Both the position numbers and the translations under genes were made by a program. Shown piece by piece: positions 9,850 to 22,147 of a stretch of 64,000 nt of DNA; the first letter of the stretch is position 1, and each line of letters opens with the position of its first letter. The DNA comes from Costus lasius (lineage: Eukaryota > Streptophyta > Magnoliopsida > Zingiberales > Costaceae). Under the pieces are notes generated by a model. It was not told the DNA's origin. It made no database searches and saw only the letters and a program-made list of their open reading frames with translations. The DNA is taken from assembly GCA_027563935.2 (NCBI GenBank), contig CM050449.1:61880056-61944055 (forward strand), given 5' to 3'.

Positions 9850-11528
9850 TGAAAGTCCCTAAAGGGGGGGCGAAAACCCTAATAGGCGCATATCAGAGTT
9901 TTCACAAGCGGAAGCTAGGGTTTTTAAGATCGGTTTGCATGTCATATAATCAACTTATTAATACTTGTATAGATCAAATTAACATCATACCATAGCCATG
10001 ATTGAATGGCGTCTTGGAAGCAGAGAACGAAGTAGCTCTCCTCCAAAGCATGCGCACATAAGATGATTGATCGCCTACTCCTTGTCGATCCTTGTGCTAG
10101 CAAGGCTCCAAGGTGTCCTTTTTGTGTGGAGGAGAAGAGATGAATTGCTCTTTCCTTTTGTGGCCGAAAGCTCTTCTTGGCATGACGATCACCCAAAAAC
10201 GAGAGTAAGAAGATGCAAGTCGGCGAGAGAGAGAGAGGAGACTTCTCACGTTCGAAAACGTTGGGAGTTTCCAACAAGGAAAACGTCTTTCTAAAAATAG
10301 AAAGCACTAACTCCACATTCAATCCCACGTTACCATCGAACTTCATCTCTCAATCGAACCATACGTTCACATAAGTGAACCGGTTCAATTACATTTGGTT
10401 CAAAGACCAAATCAAACCAGCATTGGTTCAGATCTTGACAAACCAAATAGCTCAAGATCTAACCATTCATCTCTTGATGCTCCTGATCTTATTGATCAAG
10501 CATCAATTCTCTCGATCGAAGCTTACCGATCTCAAGCCCTAATCAATCAAACATGATCAGACCAGATCTCACTTACAATCAGAGTGTAAACTCCTTTAAA
10601 CTGAACCAAAACAATTCAGTCCACACGATCTGACTTAAGTAAGCCATATCATCAAATTGTGCGACCCTAAGGGTTTCCTTTAAATGTCGGTAACGATAAC
10701 TTACGTTATCACGATCAGTGAGGGGTATCTAGCAACACATCACTGTCTCTCGATATAAAGGAAAGAGTCTTCCAAGACTACACCCAAATCAAAGCATAAG
10801 TGTGAATCCAATTCACCAGACATACTTGTTTCCTTTGCCACTGGATGTTCTTATTGGATAAGCATGTCAAGCCTGTAACTCCAATATGATGAGAGTGGTT
10901 AGATCAGATGAACATTGTCATCTGGGTATGGCCATACACTTTCTCAACCATCTCATCCAGGGGGCCCCTTTAGAACATCACACTCCAATCAAGGAGAAGG
11001 CAATCCTATATCTATCACTAGCGCCCTAACATGACTCATGTACATTATCCAAGATAGTCTATAACCATTATGTTTCAAATGATATTGAACTACCTCATGA
11101 CAATGCCAATCATCATTTAGAAACACAAGTGATCTCAAGTCAGAGGAAATATGCCACTTGCTTGCATATAAGGATTATTCACATTGTGACAAGCAATTGA
11201 ACATCCTAAGTAGGGTTTGTCTAGTACATCCAATGTACCCATGAGTCTACATCTTATTCCATGCTCGAAGCATCCTATAAGATTAGAACACATATTAGTC
11301 TCAATCATATCAAGGCTGTCTCATGTTCACCAAGATATCTCGACTAAGGACAATACTGCATGTCAGCCAAGCTGAACAGCATTGAGACATTATTCAGAAG
11401 TATACATATGGCAGCAGATAATGCAACAACCTGAATAACAACCATTGCCATTATAAACATAGAGTTTATACATGATACTGATAACAAACCAAGGCCTCAA
11501 ACATTAGCCTTAAGGGCATACCCCAACA
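9850..11528 (-). repeat. 3' LTR of copia A
   Basis: On the plus strand it runs from TGAAAGTCCC to ..CATACCCCAACA, that is, on the element strand TGTTGGGGTATG to GGGACTTTCA. It is closely similar to the B and C LTRs at the 5' (TGTTGGGG) end. The other end is different: A ends in CCCCCCCTTTAGGGACTTTCA-like sequence, whereas B carries a longer end with CCCATGAAGGGGACACTTCA. Confidence 0.9.
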
Positions 11529-11529
11529 A

Positions 11530-11539
11530 TCTCCCACTT
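11530..11539 (-). promoter_or_regulatory. Polypurine tract of copia A
   Basis: On the minus strand AAGTGGGAGA lies one base before the 3' LTR (TGTTGGGG). Identical PPTs precede the 3' LTRs of B and C. It primes plus-strand DNA synthesis. It lies about 10 bp past the pol stop codon. Confidence 0.8.
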
Positions 11540-11548
11540 GCACTTAAT

Positions 11549-13418
11549 CTAATGGTTGAGAAATCTCAAACCCATATTATTACAGTGCTTCTCATGCTTC
11601 TGCTGCGCCAGAGGCTTAGTAAGCGGGTCTGCTAGATTGTCATCTGTATGAACCTTACAGATCTTGATCTCTCCTCGATCAATGATCTCCCGGATCAAGT
11701 GAAACCTTCTCTGTATGTGCTTGGACTTCTGGTGCGACCGTGGTTCCTTTGCTTGTGCTATTGCTCCAGTGTTATCACAGAAGATAACCAAAGGATCTGC
11801 ACTTGAAGGAATAACACCAAGTTCCTGAACGAACTTACGAATCCACACTGCCTCCTTGGATGCTTCCGAGGCTGCAACATACTCGGCTTCTGTTGTGGAA
11901 TCAGCAACAATAGATTGTTTGAAACTTTTCCACACCACTGCTCCTCCATTCAAGCTAAAAACATAGCCTGATTACGATCGGAAATCATCCTGGTCAGATT
12001 GGAACGAAGCGTCAGTATATCCTTCAATACTGAGTTCTTCCTGACCTCCATATATCAAGAACATATCTTTGGTCCTCCGAAGATATTTTAAAATGTTCTT
12101 GACTGCAATCCAGTGTGCCTTTCCTGGATTACTTTAGAATCGACTGGTCACGCTTAACCCGTAAGCGACATCTGGGCGAGTACACAACATCGCATACATA
12201 ATGGACCCAATAGCCGAAGCATAAGGCGTATTGTCCATTTCATCTTTCTCAGTCTGTGTTTGTGGACACTGACTCTTTGAAAGATTCAGACCATGTCTGA
12301 TTGGAAGATATCCTCTTTTAGAATTTTCTAAATGGAATCTCTCCAGGACTTTATCGATGTAAGTACTCTGGCACAACCCGAGAAGCCTCTTAGATCTATC
12401 TCTGTAGATCTTCACACCTAATACATAGGCTGCTTCTCCTAAATCTTTCATCTGGAAACATTTTCTTAACCATGCTTTTACAACATGCAGTTCAGGAATA
12501 TCGTTTCCAATGATTAAGATATCATCGATGTAGAGGACTAGGAAAGTAATCACGCTCCCACTAAACCTCTTATATACACACGGGTCATCTTCATTCTTGA
12601 TGAAACCAAACTTACAGATTGATTCATCAAAACGAATATTCCAGCTTCTCGATGCTTGTTTAAGTCCATAAATGGACTTCTTTAATTTGCATATTTTATG
12701 ACGATCTGATGGATTGATGAAACCTTCAGGTTGTGTCATATACACATCCTCTTCTAGTTTTCCATTAAGGAAAGCGGTCTTCACATCCATCTGCCAGATC
12801 TCATAATCATAATATGCTGCTATCGCAAGAATAATCCGAATAAACTTGAACATGGCTACAGGAGAGAAAGTTTCATCATAATCTATCCCGTAGATTTGTT
12901 TGAAACCTTTCGCAACTAGCCTGCCTTTATAGGTAACCACGTTACCATCCATGTCAATCTTCTTCTTGAAGATCCACTTACAGCCTATAGGGATTACTCC
13001 CCCAGGCGGATCAACCAAATCCCAGACTTGGTTATCTGAGGGGTTCATCATCAATGATGTAGACTCCATCATAGCGCTCAGGCTGTCGACGGATCCTTCC
13101 CGATCTTCGCGGTTCCCGTGATATCTGAGCCTCAGGTTGGTCAGTAACCTGTTCTATTGGCTCAGGCTCATCCAACTGTGCTTGACTACTTTGTCCTTCC
13201 TCTGGATTCTCATACAGCTTTATTTCTCTCCCACTGGCCTCTTGCAGAAGAAATTCCTTCTCAAGAAAAATAGCCGTACGAGCAACAAATACTTTGTTCT
13301 CCTTGGGATCGTAGAAATAATAACCCTTAGTTTCTTTAGGGTAACCGACAAAGATACATTTATCAGATCTGCTCTCCAGTTTCCCAGAGGCGAGCTTTTT
13401 GACATAAGCCTCGCAACC
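11549..13418 (-). pseudogene. RT and RNase H region of copia A (broken)
   Basis: The RT part (13072-12134) has DNQVWDLVDPPGGVIP, CKWIFKKK, GRLVAKGFKQ, MDVKTAFLNG, YGLKQASRSWN and YIDD followed by ILII, the copia RT blocks including the catalytic Asp pair. A TAA at about 12134 replaces a CAA codon seen in B. RNase H continues in the same frame at 11953-11549 (VADSTTEAEYVA, CDNTGAIAQAKEPRSHQKSKHI). At about 13037 a 77-nt segment present in B (24467-24543) and in C is missing, which also shifts the frame relative to integrase. An extra TAG at about 13420 replaces the Trp codon of IRIWGCEAY. Confidence 0.9.
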
Positions 13419-14560
13419 CTAGATTTTAATAAATGTCAAGCTCGGCTGTTTCCCATACCATAACTCATATGGAGTTTTCGAAACGGCCTTGGATGGCACT
13501 CGGTTTAGTACCTTTGCAGCTGTTTCCAGTGCAAATCCCCAAAAGGAGTAAGGTAGAGTAGCCTGACTCATCATAGAACGAACCATATCCAGTAAGGTTC
13601 TATTTCTCCTCTCGGACACACCATTCCATTGCGGTGTTCCTGGCGGAGTGAGCTGTGAGATAATCCCACACTCCTTCAGATAGTCAGTAAACTCTCGACT
13701 CAAGTATTCTCCACCTCGATCTGAACGAAGTGCCTTGATATTTCGGCCTAGCTGATTTTGTACTTCATTTTTGAACTCTTTGAACTTGTCAAAAGATTCA
13801 CTCTTATGTCTCATTAGATAGACATAACCATACCTACTGAAATCATCAGTAAAGGTAATGAAGTATGAATAGCCACCTCTGGCATGTTTACTAAATGGCC
13901 CACACACATCACTGTGAATGAGGTCAAGTAAACCTGAAGCCCTTTGACCTTTGTTAGAAAAAGGAGTCTTCGTCATTTTGCCCATTAAACAAGCTTTGCA
14001 TGTATCAAGCTCCTCATAGGAGAATGATCCCAGCAGTCCATGGTCATGCAACCGCTTAATGCGCTTCTTGTTAATGTGGCCTAAACGACTATGCCATAGC
14101 AAGGTGCTGTTATCAGCATACTTGGCTTTCTTATTATCAATTTGTTGTATAGAACATTCCATGTCCAACATGAATAACCCATTGTTAATCGACCCAGTAG
14201 CATAAACAATATTATCAAAAGAAATATAACACTTTGAAGTTTTGCATTCAAAGGAAAACCCTTTCCTGACAAGAGCAGGAATAGAGATAATATTCTTAGT
14301 TATGCTCGGTACAAAATAACAATTGTCCAGTTATAATACAAGACCAGATGGTAAAGAGATGTGATATTCTCCTACAGCAACAGCAGCAACCCGTGCCCCG
14401 TTTCATACTCGTAGGTCCACCTCATGCTGTCCCACCTGTCTTCTTCTCTTGAGTTCATGTACATTTGAACAAATGTGAACTCCACATGCAGTGTCCAACA
14501 CCCATGAAATAGAAGAAGATACCATGACTTCAGTCACGAAAATACCTGAGCCAGAAGTGA
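13419..14560 (-). pseudogene. Protease-integrase region of copia A
   Basis: The integrase zinc segment HSRLGHINKKRIKRLHDHG..DTCKACLMGK (about 14100-13980) and catalytic core (HSDVCGPF, LRSDRGGEY, GVSERRNRTLLDMV) are in one open frame from 14171 to 13419 and match C closely. Upstream in the same frame the protease motif WVLDTACGVHIC lies at about 14500-14465. Two in-frame stops break this upstream part: a TGA at about 14403 (a Gly codon in C) and a TAA near 14333. Confidence 0.85.
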
Positions 14561-15358
14561 AAGGCTTGCTTCCCTTCTTGTCTCCTTGGAGCGCTTTACA
14601 GTCCTTCTTCCAGTGACCCAGCTGGCCACAATGGAAACATCTGTATTCCTTCGACCGCTTTATCTTTTGCTTTAGAGCCTTGTTGTAGCTCTTGATAGGG
14701 GCTTTGCCCTTCTTCCCCTTCTTCTTGTTCCTGGAAGGAACCATTAGGACAGAGGATGAAGGCTTTCCCTTCTCAAGAGTCTGCTCTGTAGTATAGAGCA
14801 TGTTCAGTAACTCCGCCGCGGTACAGTCGATCTTGTTCATATTAAAATTAATGATGAATGGATCGAAAGAGGCCGGGAGAGACTGTAGGATGATGTCTAC
14901 AACAAGCTCCTGATTGATGGTGTGTCCCAGTTTCTCTAGAGCCTCCTTGTACCCAATCATCTTGAGTACGTGAGCTCCCACTGGACTCCCTTCAGTCAGT
15001 TTGCTCTGAAAGAAAAGTTTAGTCAAGTTATAGCGTTCAGTCCTTGCCTGTGCAGCATACAGCATCTTGAGTTTGCTATAATTTCAATAGCAGATAAATC
15101 TTCATGCTGACGCTGAAGCTCTGGCGTCATAGACGCAAGCATAAGGCAAGCGACATCAATGCTATCATTGACATGCTTCTCATAAGCTTCCCGAACCGCC
15201 CTTGCGGCGTTCGCAGCGGGTTGAGGCGGTATTGCCGTCTCGAGGACATACAGCTTCCTCTCAGCCTTAAGAACAATCTTAAGGTGTCCGTACCAGTCTG
15301 AGAAGTTTGGCCCAGCAAACTTCTCCCTTTCCAGTAAGGATCGCACATTGAACGCTGT
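14561..15358 (-). pseudogene. Gag of copia A, start codon lost
   Basis: Gag forms the cytoplasmic particle that packages element RNA. The sequence RSLLEREKFAGPNFSDWYG, QRQHEDLSAIEII and the CCHC knuckle CFHCGQLGHWKKDC (about 14650-14610) match C. The codon in the place of the C start ATG is ACA (15356-15358), with the next codon also changed. A single-base deletion near 15073 shifts the frame between SAIEIIAN and LKMLYAAQ. It is a dead copy. Confidence 0.85.
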
Positions 15359-17166
15359 GGTGTTCGTTGCTGCAGTAATCTACAACATGGCAAGAATAGC
15401 AAGGTCAGTATCAATGTTAGAATCAATCCAGGACTTAAGAATGATTCTTTTCTCACTATTTTATCTGACTGAAAAATCCAGTAAAACAGTCCGAAAGAGT
15501 AAAACTCTTTTAGTGAGATGGGATCCAGATTTCATACTTGGTCTCCGCGTCTCGCTCAGGCGAGATAAGATGCACAGAGAGTACAAGCACTAATCTCTGG
15601 TAGGCAATCCCTGCCAATCGCCAACCCGTGCGATTCCCCTTCATCTGGGCAATCCAGCAGACTGTGCCAACTGAGTTGGTACAACACAGTCTCTGATCCC
15701 ACAGATGGCTGCCTCCATATGGCTACCATATGCTCAATATGTAGCCTACATGGTCAAGCTGACCTGACCTACTCCCTGGACCACCACGTGCTATGCTGAG
15801 CAACGAGAAGCGATAAATCCCTTCTCTGTAACACGCAGGTGTAATCGCACACCGTCTGAAGATAGATGGGCGTGCCCACTGAGTGGGTACAACACGGCCC
15901 CAACGATAGTCAGAACAGTGAGGTTTCGCGTCATAAGGCTTACGTGCTTGATATTCATCGTTGGATTTTAACGGTCCTTTTATCTTCTTAACTATCATTC
16001 AAATCCTATGGTGATAGCAGAAGAATAAATCATGCAGATATAAATTTACTTAAACAGTAAATAGAAAGCATGATGATCTTATGTGGTAAAAGCCCATTAA
16101 GCCTAAGTTAGACCTTAAATTAACTTAAGTCTTCACTTGGGCTCTTCATGGGTCTTTATCATTTCATCTGGCCCAACCCGGGCCAAAGCGCCCTGTGCAG
16201 CTGAGATGCGCCCACCAGGTAATATGCGCCTGTCCTAGAGTCGAACCCTAGACCTCCCACTGGTGAAGCCACTTGCTGCATGCGCCTCTGCCATGTGTGC
16301 TCTGTGCTCATGTCTGATTAAATTACATTTTAATCTATCTAGACATGATTTGACTCGCAGGTCAATTACACATTAATATAAATTGAAATGTGATTCGCAG
16401 ATCACAAAAATAATTTACAATTATTTAGTCCAGGCTCGCAGGCCCCAGCACAGCACACATTAAATTTGGGCAGCCCACATAAGATGAAATAGACATTCAA
16501 TCATGTTATACAAACATAATGTGCTCCAATCAAGAAAATAAAATTTTCGAAAATCCCATTGGCATGAATTTTATTTCCTTATGTGCCCTACTATCTTACA
16601 ACGGTCCATTAATAGGGATCCACTCATCAGACCTAGTCAGACCCACTGCCCTTGCATGCACCAAGTCATAACCGACTTGTGTCGACCTCATGGTCAACAA
16701 TGCATGCCATAAGGGCTGAACGTCCCTCATGAGTTCTGGCAAGCGGGTGTGACCCCGGGCCTTAATCATGAGCGTTCATTGGTTGTCTCAATCAGACATC
16801 GCTACACGCCTTTCTGCAGTCGACTTATAGCCACCTCATGCTTGCGCATAGGTGCCATCTGGTCGACCCATCTAGGCAGTCAGATGGTCTGATCAGACAG
16901 TTGGGTCTATACTGGACGATGACTTCAACCCTAATAACCCGTCTAAGTTTTTCAAGTAGGCGCTTAGATCTAAATGGATGCGCACAAGTAAAAGAGTTTT
17001 GATCAAAAACTACAACATGCGCCAACAATATACATGCGCCAATGTAAAGCATACATCTATTTTCGCATGATCAACTATCATGTGGTTTCGCATGTAATTT
17101 AGATCTATTCATAAGCACAAACAAGGATCACAAAAACAAGCAATCATATGATCAAACAGACACCTA
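15359..17166 (-). other. Leader (5' UTR) of copia A with stem-loops
   Basis: About 1.8 kb between PBS and gag without a credible ORF. It is collinear with the leaders of B and C. It holds the two ACTCAGT hairpins (15667-15679 and 15875-15887), the three CTGCGA-loop hairpins (16433-16444, 16390-16405 and 16349-16366), and a T-arm-like hairpin with GGTTCGACTC (16232-16253). These are discussed in the findings as possible packaging or dimerisation signals. Confidence 0.7.
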
Positions 17167-17178
17167 GCTCTGATACCA
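17167..17178 (-). promoter_or_regulatory. Primer binding site of copia A
   Basis: On the minus strand TGGTATCAGAGC, complementary to the 3' end of plant initiator tRNA-Met, two bases from the 5' LTR end. Confidence 0.9.
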
Positions 17179-17180
17179 AT

Positions 17181-18635
17181 TGAAAGTCCCTAAAGGGGGG
17201 GCGAAAACCCTAATAGGCGCATATCAGAGTTTTCACAAGCGGAAGCTAGGGTTTTTAAGATCGGTTTGCATGTCATATAATCAACTTATTAAAACTTGTA
17301 TAGATCAAATTAAGATCATACCATAGCCATGATTGAATGGCATCTTGGAAGCAGAGAACGAAGTAGCTCTCCTCCAAAGCGTGCGCACACAAGATGATTG
17401 ATCGCCTACTCCTTGTCGATCCTTGTGCTAGCAAGGCTCCAAGGTGTCCTTTTTGTGTGGAGGAGAAGAGATGAATTACTTTTTCCTTTTCTGGCCGAAA
17501 GCACTTCTTGGCGTGACGATCATCCAAAAACGAGAGCAAGAAGATGCAAGTCGGCGAGAGAGAGAGGAGACTTCTCACGTTCGAAAACGTTGGGAGTTTC
17601 CAACAAGGAAAACGTCTTTCTAAAAATAGAAAGCACTAACTCCACATTCAATCCCACGTTACCATCGAACTTCATCTCTTAATCGAACCATACGTTCACA
17701 TAAGTGAACCGGTTCAATTACATTTGGTTCAAAGACCAAATCAAACCAGCATTGGTTCAGATCTTGACAAACCAAATGGCTCAAGATCTAACCATTCATC
17801 TCTTGATGCTCCTGATCTTATTGATCAAGCATCAATTCTCTCGATCGAAGCTTACCGATCTCAAGCCCTAATCAATCAAACATGATCAGACCAGATCTCA
17901 CTTACAATCAGAGTGTAAACTCCTTTAAACTGAACCAAAACAATTCAGTCCACACGATCTGACTTAAGTAAGCCATATCATCAAATTGTGCGACCCTAAG
18001 GGTTTCCTTTAAATGTCGGTAACGATAACTTACGTTATCACGATCAGTGAGGGGTATCTAGCAACACATCACTGTCTCTCGATATAAAGGAAAGAGTCTT
18101 CCAAGACTACACCCAAATCACAGCATAAGTGTGAATCCAATTCACCAGACATACTTGTTTCCTTTGCCACTGGATGTTCTTATTGGATAAGCATGTCAAG
18201 CCTGTAACTCCAATATGATGAGAGTGGTTAGATCAGATGAATATTGTCATCTGGGTATGGCCATACACTTTCTCAACCATCTCATCCAGTGGGCTCCTTT
18301 AGAACATCACACTCCAATCAAGGAGAAGGCAATCCTATATCTATCACTAGCGCCCTAACATGACTCATGTACATTATCCAAGATAGTCTATAACCATTAT
18401 GTTTCAAATGATATTGAACTACCTCATGACAATGCCAATCATCATTTAGAAACACAAGTGATCTCAAGTCAGAGGAAATATGCCACTTGCTTGCATATAA
18501 GGATTATTCACATTGTGACAAGCAATTGAACATCCTAAGTAGGGTCTGTCTAGTACATCCAATGTACCCATGAGTCTACATCTTATTCCATGCTCGAAGC
18601 ATCCTATAAGATTAGAACACATATTAGTCTCAATC
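17181..18635 (-). repeat. 5' LTR of copia A, first part
   Basis: Begins TGAAAGTCCC on the plus strand and matches 9850 onward. It is interrupted after 18635 by copia B; the last five bases (CAATC, 18631-18635) are the target duplication of B. The rest of this LTR is at 27780-28001. Differences from the 3' LTR include a 2-base change in a GA run and some 20 substitutions noticed. Confidence 0.9.
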
Positions 18636-20356
18636 TGTTGGGGTATGCCCTTAAGGCTAATGTTTGAGGCCTTGGGATTGTATAAGTATCATGTAATAAA
18701 CTCTTAAGTTTATAATAAGGCATGGTTGTTATTCAGGTTGTTACCTTGTCTGCTGTAATAAGTGTACTTCTGAATAATGTCTCAAAGCTGTTCAGCTAGG
18801 CTGACAGGCTATAAGTCCTTAGTCGAGATATCTTGGTGAACATGAGACAGCCTTGATATGATGGAGACTAATATGAGTGCTAATCTTATAGGATGCTTCG
18901 AGCATGGAATAAGATGTAGACTCATGGGTACATTGGATGTACTGGACAGACCCTACTGGGATATTGCATTGCTTGTCACAATGTGAATGATCCCTGTAAG
19001 CAGCAAGTGGCACATGTCCTTTGACTTGAGATCACTTGTGTTTCTAAATGATGATTGTCATTGTTTTGAGGTAGTTCAATATCATTTGAAATATAATGAT
19101 TATAGACTATCTTGGATGGTGAGCTTGAATCAGGTTAGGACACTAGTGATAGATAAAGGATTGCCGTCTCCTTGTTTAAGGAGTGTGATGTTCTAAAGGC
19201 CCCCCTATATGAGATGATTGAGGTAGTGTATGGCCATACCCAGATGACTATGTGCATCTGATCTAATCATGCTCATCGTATTGGAGTTACAAGCTTGACA
19301 TGCTTGTCCAATAAGAACATCCAGTGGCAAAGGACATATGTGTGCCTTGTGAGTTTTGATTCACACTTGTGTCATGGTTTGGGTGTAGTCTTGGAAGACT
19401 ATTTCCTTTATATCGGGAGACAGTGATGTGTTGCTAGATACCCCTCACTGATCGTGATAACGTAAGTTGTCGTTACCGACATTTAAAGGAAACCCTTAGG
19501 GTCGCACAATTTGATGATATGGCTTTCTTGAGTCAGATCGTGTGGACTGAATTGTATGGGTTCAGTTTAAAGGGGTTTAATCTCTGATTGCAAGTGAGAT
19601 CTAGCCTGATCATGTTTGATTGATTAGGGCTTTAGATCGGTAAGCTTCGATCGAGAGAGATGATGCTAGATCGGTGAGATCAGGAGCATCAGGAGATGAA
19701 CGGCTAGATCATGAGCCATTTGGTTCATAGAGGGTCTAGACCATGCCTTGGCTTGGCTTGGTTTGAGTTTGGTCTTTGGGCCAAATCGAATTGAACCAAA
19801 GCATGAACCGGTTCACTAGGTGAACGCATGGTTCATCAAGAGGGGCGTTTTGGCGTTGGAGAGTGGCTTCATGACTTTCCATTTTGGGAAGTCATGTAAC
19901 GTCATTTGTCTTGATGTCGCCGAAGTGCATTTGCTCTCTTGTCTTTGCGTTTTGTTTTTGGGAAAAGAGAGCTTGCTTGCCATCTCGTGTGGAAGGAAGT
20001 GGACGACAAGAACAAGCGCTCGGCCAGGGAAACTTCTCCATCATCCTAACATTCGATCAAGGACACCTTGCGCATCCTTGCTAGCACAAGGAGATCCAAG
20101 GAGAAGCCATCTTCTCTTGTGTGTGATTATCTTCGGAGAAGGGGCACTTGCGCCTTTGCTTCCAAAGCTCCATCTAAACCGAGATGGCTATGGTATGAGT
20201 CTCAACTTCACCAAGTTGAACATATGTTTATGCTAAGATTCTTGAAAACCTTTTGCTTCCGCTTGCAATGGTGATGCGCCACCCCTTTAAGGTTTTCGCC
20301 CCCCCTCTTGAAAGGGATTTTGTTTACTTGCGCTCCCCCATGAAGGGGACACTTCA
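18636..20356 (+). repeat. 5' LTR of copia B
   Basis: 1721 bp, TG..CA ends, followed by the PBS two bases later. A TTTATATCGGGAGACAG segment (about 19405-19425), also present in C and in A, is a possible TATA region. Short open frames inside the LTR are repeated in both LTRs simply because the LTRs are duplicates and are not conserved as proteins in A or C. Confidence 0.93.
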
Positions 20357-20358
20357 AT

Positions 20359-20370
20359 TGGTATCAGAGC
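20359..20370 (+). promoter_or_regulatory. Primer binding site of copia B
   Basis: TGGTATCAGAGC, complementary to initiator tRNA-Met, two bases after the LTR end CTTCA. Confidence 0.92.
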
Positions 20371-22147
20371 GCCGGTTGAAGCATAATCATATGATTGCTT
20401 GATATACTATGTGATCCATGTTTGCGCATCTACATGTATGTTGATCTTGTTTGACATATGTTATCTCTTCATGCGAGTATGCTAGATAATAGTATGTTTA
20501 TATTTGCGCATGTATGAGAGTTATGTTGATTGGCGCATATATGTTGGTTGCGGTTATACCATGTTGTTGTTGTTTTTCTAAAACCTAAATGACATGCGCG
20601 CCCAACTAGATCTAAGAAGTACCTATTGTAAACCCTTAGATGGGTTGATGGGGTTGAAAGCTTCATCTAGAATGGATCAAACTAGTCTGATCAGACCATC
20701 TGACAGCCTAGATGGGTTGACCAGATAGAACCTGTGCGCAAGCACGAGGTGGCTATAGGTCGACTGCATCCAAGGCGTGTAGCGAGGTCTGATTGAGACA
20801 ACTTCTGAACACACTTGAGTTAGGCCCGGGGTCACACCCGCTTGCCAAAACTCATGAGGGTGGTTCAGCCCTTGGCGCATGCATGGTTGACCATCAGGTC
20901 AACTCGGGTCTGTTAGGACTCGGTGCATGCAAGGGAAAATGATCTATCTAGATGGATGAGTGGATCCCTATCAATGGACCATTGTAAGGTTGTAGGGCAC
21001 ATAAGGAAATTAAAAGTGATGCCTATGGGGTTTTCAAAATTTTAATTTCTTGATTGGATCACATGATGATTGAAACCATATGCTTGTTTATTTACTCTTA
21101 TGTGGGTTGCCCTATTGTGTGCTGTGCTGGGGCCTGTGAGCCTGGATTTAAAAATTGTAAATTAATTTGTGATCTGCGAATCACATTGTACTTAATTTAT
21201 AATGTATTGTTGACCTGCGAGTCAACCTTGTCTAGATAGATCAAAAATGTATTTTGATTAGACAAGAGCACAAAGGCACACATCCAAGAGGAGCATTCAC
21301 CTGGTGGCGCACCTGAGGTGCTCTTGGCGCTAGAGCCCTAGGTTGGACCAGATGTGAGGCCAAGGAGCTCAAGTGAAGACTTAAGTAAAATTAAGGTCTT
21401 ACTAGGGTTCATGGGCTTTTACCACATAAGATCATGCTTTCTACTTATTGCTAATAATTAGAATTGCATGTTTAAGTTTATCTTCTGCTATAGCCATAGG
21501 ACATGCCTGATTGTAAGAAGATAAAAGACCGTTAAAATCCAACGCTAATATATCAAGCTCGTAAGCCTTCTGACGCGAAACCTCACCGTTCTGACTATCG
21601 TTGGAGCCGTGTTGAACCCACTCAGTGGGCACGTCCATCTATCTTCAGACGGTGCTGGATTACACCTGCGTGTTACAGAGCAGGGATTTATCCCTTCTCG
21701 TTGCTCAGCATAGCACGTGGTGGTCCAGGGAGTAGGTCAGGTCAGCTTGACCATGTAGACTACATATGTGGCGCATATGGTAGCACATGGAGGCAGCCAT
21801 CTCTGGGATCAGAGACTGTGTTGTACCAACTCAGTTGGCACAGTCTGCTGGATTGCCAAGATGAAGGGGAATCGCACGGGTTGGGCGATTGGCTGGGACA
21901 GCCTACCAGAAATTAGTGCTTGTCATCTCTGTGCATCTTATCTCGCTTGAGCGGGACGCGGAGACCAAGTATGAAATCTGGATCCCATCTCACTAAAAGA
22001 GTGTTACTCTTTCGGACTGTTTACTGGATTTTTCAGTCAGACAAAATAGTGAGAAAAGAATCTTTCTTAAGTCCTGGATTGATTCTGAAACATTGATACT
22101 GACCTTGCTGTTCTTGCCTGTTGTAGATTCCTGCAGCAACGAACACC
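20371..22147 (+). other. Leader (5' UTR) of copia B
   Basis: About 1.78 kb without a supported gene. It carries the CTGCGA-loop hairpins at 21131-21142 (loop changed to CTGTGA), 21169-21184 and 21209-21226, and the ACTCAGT hairpins at 21617-21629 and 21826-21838. Relative to A and C it lacks the T-arm-like hairpin with GGTTCGACTC (break near 21290). The leader ends just before the gag ATG in a GCAGCAACGAACACC context. Confidence 0.75.

Noticed and set aside
16190..16270. Complete tRNA gene in the copia leader
   Set aside because: Only a T-arm-like hairpin and a weak A-box-like segment are seen; no acceptor stem or anticodon arm could be built with confidence, so it is kept only as a finding.
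19820..20274. Three overlapping open frames repeated at 27238-27692
   Set aside because: LTR sequence of copia B in both copies; no motif, no conservation in A or C.
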